The position numbers and the translations under genes were made by a program. The notes below the pieces were generated by a model that did no database searches, had not been told where the DNA came from, and saw nothing but the letters and a program-made list of their open reading frames with translations. From Syntrophaceae bacterium UBA7520 (GTDB lineage Bacteria > Desulfobacterota > Syntrophia > Syntrophales > Smithellaceae), in assembly GCA_002478265.1 (NCBI GenBank), contig DLNC01000028.1, forward strand, positions 1-7,360: 7,360 nt of DNA, written 5' to 3'. Below are positions 1 to 6,263 of this stretch, piece by piece; within the stretch, counting starts at the first letter, position 1; every line of letters begins with the position of its first letter.

Positions 1-2
1 CG

Positions 3-806
3 ATACCGCAAAGCCCGCCGATATTGGTCACCTGGAAGGGCGGCGCTGACTTGATGCTCAATGAGTTTTTCCCGCCGATGATCGGCATTCCTTTTCAACG
101 AACTGCCATCCCTTTTGAAGAATCGACAATAAATATCGGCAATATCCCCGCGCCCGCCAGCATTACGCGCTGTTGGCTGAGCAAAGACAAAGAAATATCG
201 CCGGATGATATTTTTTTGACGCAGAGAGCCGTGCCGCCTCTGGGAGTCAACGAAATCAGCAAGCATCAGGCGTCAGTTCCCGTGCCGGAAAATCTGGAGC
301 AGGGCTTATACTACATTCACTGCTGCGCCGATGCGAATAAGGAAATCATTGAGTTGGATGAAATGAACAACTGCGAGACGTTTATTATCCAGCTTTTTGT
401 TCCGGTGGTTGCAGAAGAAAACCGTCCGCCGGATTGCACGCAGGCATCCGCCACACCCAATAGTCTCTGGCCGCCGAATCATAAATACAGGAAAATTACG
501 ATTGGCGGGGTTACCGATCCCGATGGCGACAAAGTAACCACTACAATCAATTACATCAAACAAGATGAACCGGTAAACGGTTTGGGGGATGGAGATACCT
601 CACCCGATGCCACGCTGAGCCCCCTGCAGGTGAGAGCGGAGCGCTCCGGCACGGCCAATGGGCGCGTGTATCATATCGGTTTTACCGCGCAGGATGATAA
701 AGGCGGCAGGTGCGAAGGCGTGGTTAAGGTCTGTGTCCCGCATGACCAGGGACAGCAAAAAACCTGCGTTGATGACGGCCCGTTGTATGATGCGCTTGCT
801 AGATAA
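3..806 (+). CDS. Secreted CARDB-domain surface protein, 3' part only
   Basis: The reading frame is open to the left edge, so this is the C-terminal 267 residues of a longer protein; the TTG at 24 lies inside the frame and is not a convincing start. Visible residues ~15-133 match a CARDB module (cell-adhesion-related beta-sandwich): the APAS..R.WLS strand near 50, then the Cys-Ala-Asp-Ala-Asn and Glu-x-Asn-Asn-Cys signature near 107-124. Residues ~141-250 form a second module seen at the C-terminus of many large bacterial secreted proteins, with LWPPNHK, a DPDGD turn, DEPVNGLGDGDTSPDA, RAERSG..NGRVY and a final CVPHD. The paired cysteines suit an oxidising, extracytoplasmic site. The role is probably surface adhesion or as a scaffold; no catalytic residues are visible. 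The upstream architecture, which would decide the function, is outside the window. The domain calls are from memory of the motifs, and the CARDB call is the firmer of the two. Confidence 0.8.
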   Translation: MPQSPPILVTWKGGADLMLNEFFPPMIGIPFQRTAIPFEESTINIGNIPAPASITRCWLSKDKEISPDDIFLTQRAVPPLGVNEISKHQASVPVPENLEQGLYYIHCCADANKEIIELDEMNNCETFIIQLFVPVVAEENRPPDCTQASATPNSLWPPNHKYRKITIGGVTDPDGDKVTTTINYIKQDEPVNGLGDGDTSPDATLSPLQVRAERSGTANGRVYHIGFTAQDDKGGRCEGVVKVCVPHDQGQQKTCVDDGPLYDALAR

Positions 807-885
807 ACGATAGTTGATTTTCTCGCGGTTTTAAAGTAAAACACTCATCAATAATAAAGCTTAATTAACCAAGGAGGTTTTTAAA

Positions 886-1239
886 ATGAGGAAGAACATT
901 ATCGTTGCCGCGCTGGCGGTATTTTTTGCGGCTGTCTGCATCAACGCGCAGGTTCTTTACGCCCATCCGCCGTCAGATGTGCAACTGGCTTATAATCTGG
1001 AGTCGCAAACGCTGACCGTCACCATCACGCACAAAACTCCCTTTGCCTTTCATTACATAAACACCGTGGTGATCAAAAAGAACGGGATAACGATCAGCAC
1101 GAACAATTACGATAAGCAGCCCGATCCCGCGACTTTTTCCTACGCTTATCAGATACCGGCAGGCAAAGGCGATTCCTTTGAAGTTACGGCCAACTGCAGC
1201 CTCTCCGGAAACAAAACGGCGAGCATTGAAGTCAAATAA
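886..1239 (+). CDS. Small exported protein with superoxide-reductase/SoxZ-like beta-sandwich
   Basis: 117 residues, started by ATG behind a near-perfect Shine-Dalgarno AAGGAGG (871-877, 8-nt spacing). The N-terminus is a Sec signal peptide: MRKN, then a hydrophobic core to about residue 20. Cleavage is plausible after Ala26 (LYA|HPPS), which would leave His27 as the mature N-terminus, or after Ala21. The remaining ~90 residues alternate as beta strands. Several points recall the superoxide reductase (desulfoferrodoxin C-terminal) domain: a His-Lys-Thr-Pro segment (H49), an HYI motif (H56), and near the end Ala-Asn-Cys-Ser-Leu-Ser-Gly (C104), which aligns with the SOR Cys-Asn-x-His-Gly loop but has Ser107 where the fourth His ligand sits. 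It is therefore SOR-like in fold but lacks a complete canonical Fe site. A SoxZ-type carrier fold is the main alternative. It lies 79 bp after the CARDB gene on the same strand. The gene is certain; the function is not known. Confidence 0.85.
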   Translation: MRKNIIVAALAVFFAAVCINAQVLYAHPPSDVQLAYNLESQTLTVTITHKTPFAFHYINTVVIKKNGITISTNNYDKQPDPATFSYAYQIPAGKGDSFEVTANCSLSGNKTASIEVK

Positions 1240-1271
1240 AATTCGCGGATTTAACCCATAAGTCAATTTTT

Positions 1272-1308
1272 TTATGCCTCTGCGTAAAACGCGGGGGCAT
1301 AATTGTTT
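1272..1308 (+). terminator. Hairpin after the small exported protein gene, probable terminator
   Basis: Arms 1272-1284 and 1290-1302 pair over 13 bp (two G-U pairs when read as + strand RNA) around a TAAAA loop. The hairpin is followed by TTGTTT, a weak U-tract, and begins 33 bp after the upstream stop codon. Its 3' arm runs up to position 1302, directly before a TTG at 1303 that could otherwise be taken as the start of the deaminase gene. This favours the ATG at 1345 as the real start. The poor U-tract leaves Rho-independent termination uncertain. Confidence 0.5.
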
Positions 1309-1344
1309 AAGGACACGTCAAAGCAGAGAAAAAATCTTTTGACC

Positions 1345-2679
1345 ATGGCAGGCGAAGAGCTGGATATAGTAATCAGAGGCGGCACGCTGGTAACGATGTC
1401 CGCGGACATGGGTGTTGTTGAAAATTGTTTTATCGGCATAAAAGACGGTGTTGTTTCCTTTGTGACATCAGCGGGCGAGAAAAGCGCTCCGGCCTGCATG
1501 CCTAAAGAAACAATCGATGCTTCCGGCTGTATCGTGCTGCCCGGTCTGATTAACACGCACACGCATCTGCCGATGGTCTGTTTTCGCGGCATGGCCGACG
1601 ATCTGCCGCTGATGGAATGGCTGACTGGGCATATCTTTCCGGCGGAGGCGAAATTCGTTGATAAAGAAATGGTGCGGGCGGGAGCGACACTCGCTCTGGC
1701 GGAGATGATTTTCTCGGGCACAACAACTTTTTGCGACGCGTATTTTTTTGAATCCGTTGTCGCGGAAGCCGCTCTGGAGGCCGGCATGCGCGCCGTGGTC
1801 GCGCAGGGATTTGCCGATTTCGCCACGCCGGACAATCCCAGATATGAAAAAATGATGGCGGCGGCGCAGCGCTTTCTTAAGCGCTGGCAAAGTTGCGCGC
1901 CGATGATTACCCCGGCTTTCTTTTGCCACTCGCCGTACACCTGTTCTCCGACCACACTGGTCAATGTCAAGAAGGCGGCGCGCGAAGCGGGCATTCTATA
2001 CCTTTTGCATCTTCTGGAAAACAGGGATGAGACGGAAATCATTGAAAACCGCTACGGCAAGAATCCCGTCCGGCATTTATTCGATCTGGACGTCCTGGAT
2101 GAAAGCACGATCGCCGTGCATTGCAACTGGGCCGACCAGAAAGACATGGAAATATTGGCCGCCAAAGGAGTCGGCGTGTCCCATAATCCGGAAAGCTCGA
2201 TGAAGCTCGCCGCCGGCGTGGCGCCCGTCGCGCAAATGCTTGAGCGCGGCATAACCGTGGGGCTGGGCACGGACGGCGCGGCAAGCAATAACGATCTGGA
2301 TATGTTTCGGGAAATGGACAGCGCGGCAAAAATCCACAAGGTAACGTCATTAAACCCCACCGTGATGAGCGCCGCGACCGTTTTACACATGGCGACGGCA
2401 GGCGGCGCGCAACTTCTGAAAATGGATCATCTGATCGGCTCCGTCGAAAAAGGCAAAAAAGCTGATATTATCATTGTGGATGCCAAGCAGCCCCATCTGA
2501 CGCCTCTTTACAATTGCTATTCACAATTGGTTTACGCCGCGCGCGGCGCGGATGTCAAAACGAGCATTATCGACGGAAAAATCGTGATGAAAGACAGGCA
2601 ATTGCTTACAATCGATTTGCCGTCCGCCATCGACCGCGTCAATGAAATCGCCTCCCGGATAATATCCGAAAACAAATAG
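1345..2679 (+). CDS. mtaD: 5-methylthioadenosine / S-adenosylhomocysteine deaminase (amidohydrolase)
   Basis: Cytosolic metal-dependent deaminase, 444 residues from ATG 1345, usual for the TRZ/ATZ (MtaD) family. It removes the 6-amino group of methylthioadenosine or S-adenosylhomocysteine to give the inosyl compounds, clearing by-products of AdoMet use. The N-terminal strand block (LDIVIRGGTLVT) leads to the metal-binding HTH pair H72/H74 in NTHTHLPM. These are followed by H195 in CHSPYTCS, H222 and E225 in LLHLLENRDE, H259 in HCNWAD, the SHNPESSMKLA substrate-loop motif, and the metal ligand D310 in GLGTDGAASNNDLDMF. The C-terminus closes with the expected GSVEKGKKADIII strand. The frame also runs up to a TTG at 1303, but that adds 14 poorly conserved-looking residues and abuts a hairpin, so 1345 is preferred; no strong Shine-Dalgarno precedes it. 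It ends 25 bp from the convergent msrAB gene. The substrate call (MTA/SAH rather than another amino-purine or triazine) is by family resemblance. Confidence 0.88.
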   Translation: MAGEELDIVIRGGTLVTMSADMGVVENCFIGIKDGVVSFVTSAGEKSAPACMPKETIDASGCIVLPGLINTHTHLPMVCFRGMADDLPLMEWLTGHIFPAEAKFVDKEMVRAGATLALAEMIFSGTTTFCDAYFFESVVAEAALEAGMRAVVAQGFADFATPDNPRYEKMMAAAQRFLKRWQSCAPMITPAFFCHSPYTCSPTTLVNVKKAAREAGILYLLHLLENRDETEIIENRYGKNPVRHLFDLDVLDESTIAVHCNWADQKDMEILAAKGVGVSHNPESSMKLAAGVAPVAQMLERGITVGLGTDGAASNNDLDMFREMDSAAKIHKVTSLNPTVMSAATVLHMATAGGAQLLKMDHLIGSVEKGKKADIIIVDAKQPHLTPLYNCYSQLVYAARGADVKTSIIDGKIVMKDRQLLTIDLPSAIDRVNEIASRIISENK

Positions 2680-2683
2680 GCGA

Positions 2684-2710
2684 CGCGAAAGTTCCGCGCT
2701 GTTTTCATTT
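2684..2710 (+). terminator. Possible weak terminator in the convergent mtaD/msrAB gap
   Basis: A short CGCG (2684-2687) / CGCG (2695-2698) stem with a 7-nt loop follows the deaminase stop and is succeeded by the T-rich GCTGTTTTCATTTC. The stem has only 4 bp and the T-run overlaps the end of the opposite-strand gene, so this is a weak candidate. It is the only terminator-like structure visible in the 25-bp gap. Confidence 0.25.
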
Positions 2711-3829
2711 CTTTTCGAAAAGCTTCAAATAATCTCCGTATCCTTCCCGCGCCAAATCTTCTTTGGCGACAAAGCGCAACGCCGCCGAATTTACACAGTA
2801 GCGCATTCCTGTGGGCTGCGGCCCGTCCGGAAAAAGATGCCCTAAATGAGAATCGGCTTTTTTGCTGCGCACCTCGGTCCTGATCATGCCGAAAGATTTG
2901 TCCTGCCGCTCCACAATATTCGCCGGCTCCAGAACCCTGCTGAAACTGGGCCAGCCGCTGCCGGAATCATATTTGTCTTGTGAGCTAAACAGCGGCTCGC
3001 CGGAAACAACATCCACATAAATTCCTTCACGCTTGTTATCGAAATATTCATTGGCAAAAGGAGGCTCTGTGCCGCCTAGTTGTGTCACTTCATACTGCAA
3101 GAGCGAAAGTTTCTTCTTCAAATTGCCAGTGCCTTTTGTCCGATCCTGTTTTTGCCGGCGTGGCAGAGGGCAGACATTATCCGGCCAGGTCTGACGTAAA
3201 AACCCTTCACGGCCGGACCCGACGCGATAAGCGCCATAATGCATGGGATTTTTCGCGGCGTAATCTTGGTGATACTCCTCCGCCGGATAAAAAGCGGTGT
3301 GCTTCATAAGCGCCACCGCGACAGGACGCGAAAATTTGCCGGACTGATCAAGCTCGCCAAGCAGCTTTTGGGCAATATTTTTTTCTTCTTCTGTTTGATA
3401 AAAAATCGCGGGTCTGTAGCCGCTGCCGCGATCGGCAAACTGGCCCCCTTCATCGGTGGGGTCAATATGTCGCAGGAAATAATCCAGGATATCTGCATAG
3501 CTTATTTCTCCGGGATCATAATAAACCTCAACCGCCTCAATATGTCCCAGTCGCGTGTAATTTTCGTAAGTCGGATTTTTCCCCTGACCGCCGGCATATC
3601 CGGAAAGAACATCTTTCACGCCGGGAAGTTTTTTCAAATCCGCTTCCACGCACCAGAAACAACCGCCGGCGAGCACTGCCGTGGCATATTTCACGTTTTT
3701 ATCATTCGTTTGCATCTGTTTTTTCACCTCCGCCTGCCCAAGCTGTGTGTTGTCGCAGGCTGCAATTAAAGTCAACATAATCAAATAAATAGGCATCATC
3801 TTCGTCACTTGTTTCTTCAAGTTTCTCAT
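2705..3829 (-). CDS. msrAB: Lipoprotein peptide-methionine sulfoxide reductase MsrA-MsrB fusion
   Basis: 374 residues, reducing both the S (MsrA) and R (MsrB) forms of methionine sulfoxide in proteins. The N-terminus has basic residues, a hydrophobic stretch 12-24 and a lipobox LIAAC with Cys25 as lipidation site, so it is anchored in the envelope; Asp26 at +2 would favour inner-membrane retention by the E. coli rule. The MsrA domain spans ~48-210 with catalytic Cys57 in GGCFWC (also Cys60), DRGSGYRPAIF and a YHQDY motif. After a linker containing Cys220, a likely resolving residue, the MsrB domain spans ~240-355 with TQ..GTEPPF, EYFDN, SGWPSF, H328/H331 in HLGHLFPDGP and catalytic Cys345 in RYCVNSAALRF. 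The two CxxC zinc motifs are absent, and the resolving Cys of SGCGWPSF-type MsrBs is Ser291. No thioredoxin-like domain is fused, so an external thiol reductant is needed. Start: an in-frame TAA lies upstream and later Met codons would lose the basic n-region. Confidence 0.95.
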   Translation of the reverse strand: MRNLKKQVTKMMPIYLIMLTLIAACDNTQLGQAEVKKQMQTNDKNVKYATAVLAGGCFWCVEADLKKLPGVKDVLSGYAGGQGKNPTYENYTRLGHIEAVEVYYDPGEISYADILDYFLRHIDPTDEGGQFADRGSGYRPAIFYQTEEEKNIAQKLLGELDQSGKFSRPVAVALMKHTAFYPAEEYHQDYAAKNPMHYGAYRVGSGREGFLRQTWPDNVCPLPRRQKQDRTKGTGNLKKKLSLLQYEVTQLGGTEPPFANEYFDNKREGIYVDVVSGEPLFSSQDKYDSGSGWPSFSRVLEPANIVERQDKSFGMIRTEVRSKKADSHLGHLFPDGPQPTGMRYCVNSAALRFVAKEDLAREGYGDYLKLFEKK

Positions 3830-3835
3830 AAGATG

Positions 3836-3863
3836 ATTTTAACGATGATTGGAAGTTTGTCAA
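3836..3863 (-). promoter_or_regulatory. Sigma70-type promoter of msrAB, apparently leaderless
   Basis: On the - strand, TTGACA (3863-3858, consensus -35) is followed after 16 bp by TAAAAT (3841-3836, 5/6 match to the -10). The start point expected ~7 nt downstream falls on the A of the msrAB ATG at 3829. There is no Shine-Dalgarno between the -10 box and the ATG, so the transcript would be leaderless if this promoter is used. Confidence 0.6.
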
Positions 3864-3884
3864 ACCGGGTCCCGCAACGCTTGA

Positions 3885-3899
3885 CAGGCGCATCGCCTG
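3885..3899. promoter_or_regulatory. Small inverted repeat upstream of the msrAB promoter, possible operator
   Basis: CAGGCG-CAT-CGCCTG is a perfect 6-bp inverted repeat with a 3-nt centre, about 22 bp upstream of the msrAB -35 box and between it and the citrate synthase terminator. The word TGACAGG also occurs directly at 3882-3888 and 3898-3904. This would suit a dimeric regulator site, but no known operator is recognised and the length is short enough for chance. Confidence 0.25.
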
Positions 3900-3910
3900 A
3901 CAGGAGAATA

Positions 3911-3950
3911 AAATTAAAAAAAATGCCCTCCGCGACAGTCGGCAGAGGGC
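3911..3950 (-). terminator. Rho-independent terminator of citrate synthase gene
   Basis: Read on the - strand, GCCCTC (3950-3945) pairs with GAGGGC (3930-3925), with further pairing possible inside (CGA/TCG). An A and then eight T residues followed by AATTT come immediately after the stem. It starts 52 bp after the citrate synthase stop and precedes the msrAB promoter, so it separates the two - strand units. The + strand reading has no adjacent U-tract. Confidence 0.85.
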
Positions 3951-4002
3951 GAAGCATATTTTTTGATATGTTTTAGAAACAAAAAGGCCGCAGGTGGCTG
4001 AT

Positions 4003-5370
4003 TCAAGCAGCTGTCGGCCTGTCCTTGAGACGAACATAATGACGGCGCGGGGCAACGCTTTTATAAGCCGGGCGGATTATTTTGCCGCCGTTGGCCAGCT
4101 CTTCGATACGGTGCGCGCTCCAGCCGGCAATTCTGGACATGGCAAAAAGCGGTGTATACAGCTCCGGTGGAATGTCCAGCAGGCGATAAAGAAACCCGGA
4201 ATAAAAATCAACATTCGCGCTGACGCCTTTATACATTTTTCGTTCATGGCCGATTATTTCCGGCGCGATTTTTTCCACCCTTTCGTATAGCCGCATTTCA
4301 TCACTCAGTCCTTTTTCCTCGGCAAGTTTTGCCACGTATTCGCGCAAAATCAGCGTGCGCGGATCGGAAACCGAATATACGGCGTGGCCGACGCCGTAGA
4401 TCAGCCCGCTGCGATCGAACGCTTCTTTTTTCAAAAGCTTAATGAGATAATCCTCTATCTGGCGCTCATCCTCCCAGTTGGCGATGTTTTTTTTCAGGTC
4501 TTCAAACATCTGGACAACTTTTATATTGGCGCCGCCGTGCCGGGGGCCTTTTAAAGAACCCATCGCCGCGGCAATAGCCGAATAAGTGTCCGTCCCGCTG
4601 GAAGTGACCACGTGCACGGTGAAAGAAGAATTGTTGCCGCCGCCGTGCTCCGCGTGCAACACCAGCGCCAGATCCAGAAGCTGTTCTTCCAGTGGCGTGT
4701 ATTGACTGTCATGCCTGAGCATATGCAAAAAATTACCCGCGGTGGACAGATGGGGCTGCGGGCTGTGAATCACCAGGCTCTTGTTGCCGTAGCGGTAAGC
4801 GTGCGCCTGATAACAGTAAACCACCAGCAGGGGGAAAACAGCGATGAGCTTAAGGCATTGCTTGAGCACGTTGGAAATGCTGATATCTTCCGCGTGTTCA
4901 TCGAGAACGTACATGGAAAGAATGCTCTGCGCGATGGCATTCATGATATCGCGGCTGGAAAGCTTGAGGATTGAATCATGCACGAAATCATCCGGCAGAG
5001 AATTATAAGAGCTCAGCAGTCTCTGAAATCTTTCCAGTTCGTCTTTATCCGGCAGTTCCCCGAAAAGAAGTAGATAGCAGGTTTCTTCAAAACCGCTGTG
5101 TCCGTCAGCCATAAAGCCGGAAACAATTTCGTTAATATCGATACCGCGGTAAATCAGGCACCCCGGCCCGAGATCGGATTCATTATCTCCAATCTGCGTG
5201 TGCGCCTGCACTTCTCCAATCTGCGTCAAGCCGGCAAGCACGCCCTTGCCTTTGATATCGCGCAATCCTCGTTTCACGTCGTACTTGGCGTATAATGAAG
5301 AATCCACCATGCTGCTGGACGCGGCCATGGAGGTAAGCTGTTCCAGCCATTTTTCTTCGCTGCTTGTCAT
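4003..5370 (-). CDS. gltA: Citrate synthase (citrate/2-methylcitrate synthase family)
   Basis: Condenses acetyl-CoA with oxaloacetate to citrate in the cytosol, at the entry to the TCA cycle or to glutamate synthesis. 455 residues, longer than the ~370-430 of common enzymes because of an N-terminal extension of ~40 residues. Family landmarks appear in order: CLIYRGIDI near 71-79; H239/H242 in LHAEHGGGNNSSF; catalytic H278 in GPRHGGAN; H329 with R338 in GVGHAVYSVSDPR; catalytic D388 in NVDFYSGF; and R413 in MSRIAGW. These mark the Si-type fold, not Re-citrate synthase, which is homologous to isopropylmalate synthase. The ATG at 5370 has AGGGAG (5383-5378) 7 nt upstream. The gene has its own promoter (5573-5545) and terminator (3950-3911), so it is probably monocistronic. 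GPRHGGAN and the S-D-P-R spacing recall the ~450-residue subgroup annotated as citrate/2-methylcitrate synthase; no prp genes adjoin it, so citrate is the simpler reading. Confidence 0.93.
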   Translation of the reverse strand: MTSSEEKWLEQLTSMAASSSMVDSSLYAKYDVKRGLRDIKGKGVLAGLTQIGEVQAHTQIGDNESDLGPGCLIYRGIDINEIVSGFMADGHSGFEETCYLLLFGELPDKDELERFQRLLSSYNSLPDDFVHDSILKLSSRDIMNAIAQSILSMYVLDEHAEDISISNVLKQCLKLIAVFPLLVVYCYQAHAYRYGNKSLVIHSPQPHLSTAGNFLHMLRHDSQYTPLEEQLLDLALVLHAEHGGGNNSSFTVHVVTSSGTDTYSAIAAAMGSLKGPRHGGANIKVVQMFEDLKKNIANWEDERQIEDYLIKLLKKEAFDRSGLIYGVGHAVYSVSDPRTLILREYVAKLAEEKGLSDEMRLYERVEKIAPEIIGHERKMYKGVSANVDFYSGFLYRLLDIPPELYTPLFAMSRIAGWSAHRIEELANGGKIIRPAYKSVAPRRHYVRLKDRPTAA

Positions 5371-5544
5371 TGTTCCGCTCCCTAATTAATTGTTGAATTC
5401 TCTTTAATTAACCCGCAAAGAAAAATTTACCAGCGGCCCTGAAGCTTAAGGCCTTTATCAAAATCTAAAAAACATGCGGGCAATATTTAAGTAAGATTTT
5501 TAAAAAAGACGATGAAATATTGCGCTGTATTTAACTTGCGACTG

Positions 5545-5573
5545 AATATAGCCGATGACGGCTGATTCGTCAA
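5545..5573 (-). promoter_or_regulatory. Sigma70-type promoter of citrate synthase with inverted repeat in the spacer
   Basis: On the - strand, TTGACG (5573-5568, 5/6) is followed after 17 bp by TATATT (5550-5545, 5/6). The predicted start is near 5538, giving a leader of about 168 nt before the ATG. The spacer holds AGCCG-ATGA-CGGCT (5550-5563), a perfect 5-bp inverted repeat placed where a bound repressor would block polymerase. The AT-rich leader contains an imperfect GGCC..GGCC hairpin (5435-5453) but no riboswitch I recognise. The 5371-5645 gap as a whole holds no gene. Confidence 0.6.
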
Positions 5574-5645
5574 TAAGTTTGTGCTCGCCGTCCGGGACGC
5601 GGCCATTCATCAATATAAATCTTTTAATAAAAAGACGAGAAAATA

Positions 5646-6251
5646 TTATAATGATTCTTCATCATTGTCTTCCGGAGAAATCAGCGCCGGCTTGCGGTAG
5701 TTGCGGATATTTACGCGGTGATTAAAAACAATCAACATCAGCGAGGCCAGCGCCCCCGACACCGCGCCGAACTTCCAAAAACCGTAATGAGCCTGTCCGA
5801 CCGCCAGAATAAAGACCATGAAAAAAGAAGCGATAAAGGTTACGCGGAAAACACCGTAGGCCGCCAGCCACGACGCCGCGGAGGCAGCCGCCGCCCAGGG
5901 AGAAATAAGCAGCGTGTATCCCAGATAATTTGCCACTCCCTTGCCGCCGCGAAAACCGTGAAAACAGGGAAAGCTGTTGCCCAAAATGAGAAAGAAGGCC
6001 GCCCAGGGCAGGAGTGATACCTTCAGATAATAACAGGCGACAACCGCCACCGCCATCGCCCGGCCGAGATCCAGTAAAAAAATCACCGTCGCCCAGCCCA
6101 TACCCGCCTGGCGATAGACGTTGGTCGTGCCGGCGTTGCCGCTGTAACTTAAGCGCGGGTCTTTCCTGCCGATCAGCCAGAAAAAAATAATGGCGAAATT
6201 GACGGAACCAGCCAGATAGGCAAAAATAAATACCAGCAGTGTCCTGATCAT
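5646..6251 (-). CDS. plsY: PlsY-type glycerol-3-phosphate acyltransferase, divergent
   Basis: 201 residues, an integral membrane protein with several hydrophobic segments, the usual PlsY length. PlsY uses acyl-phosphate to acylate glycerol-3-phosphate to lysophosphatidate. All three family motifs are recognisable: SGNAGTTN (37-44, usual GSGNxGATN), GNSFPCFHGFRGGKGVAN (91-108) and NHRVNIRN (177-184). Deviations are notable. The His of the usual G-H-x-F-P in motif 2 is Asn92; the usual Asp-x-x-Lys-Gly region is D61-L-G-R-A; and the motif 1 start is Tyr-Ser-Gly. The ATG is preceded by AGAGGA (6264-6259) 7 nt upstream, overlapping the stop of the dehydratase gene, with only 12 bp between the two coding regions, so they are surely cotranscribed. 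It may be a second, specialised PlsY for an unusual acyl chain and not the housekeeping copy. Acyltransferase family membership is confident; the exact substrate is not. Confidence 0.85.
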   Translation of the reverse strand: MIRTLLVFIFAYLAGSVNFAIIFFWLIGRKDPRLSYSGNAGTTNVYRQAGMGWATVIFLLDLGRAMAVAVVACYYLKVSLLPWAAFFLILGNSFPCFHGFRGGKGVANYLGYTLLISPWAAAASAASWLAAYGVFRVTFIASFFMVFILAVGQAHYGFWKFGAVSGALASLMLIVFNHRVNIRNYRKPALISPEDNDEESL

Positions 6252-6263
6252 AAAGTTATCCTC

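Noticed and set aside
24..26. TTG as start codon of the first gene
   Set aside because: The frame stays open to the window edge with residues that continue the protein, and there is no ribosome binding site; the gene is simply cut.
1303..1305. TTG start giving a 458-residue deaminase
   Set aside because: It abuts the 3' arm of the hairpin at 1272-1302, adds a basic N-terminus atypical of the family, and ATG 1345 sits just before the first conserved strand.
1272..2042. 256-codon - strand frame opposite the deaminase
   Set aside because: Covers conserved amidohydrolase codons on the other strand and is rich in Ser/Ala/Arg typical of antisense frames.
3239..3769. 176-codon + strand reading frame opposite msrAB
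   Set aside because: It lies wholly inside the antisense of a gene with clear MsrA motifs, and its product shows no family features; a shadow frame.
4612..4974. 120-codon + strand frame opposite citrate synthase
   Set aside because: Antisense shadow of conserved citrate synthase sequence without ribosome site or recognisable protein motifs.
5435..5453. GGCC..GGCC hairpin in the citrate synthase leader as a riboswitch or attenuator
   Set aside because: Imperfect stem with mismatches, no known aptamer features and no terminator-like U-run at the expected place.
5512..5565. 17-codon + strand ORF between gltA and plsY
   Set aside because: No Shine-Dalgarno, very short, and it runs through the citrate synthase promoter elements.
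5620..5635. TCTTTT-AATA-AAAAGA stem as a terminator for plsY
   Set aside because: Only six mostly A-T pairs and no following U-tract on the - strand; too weak to call.
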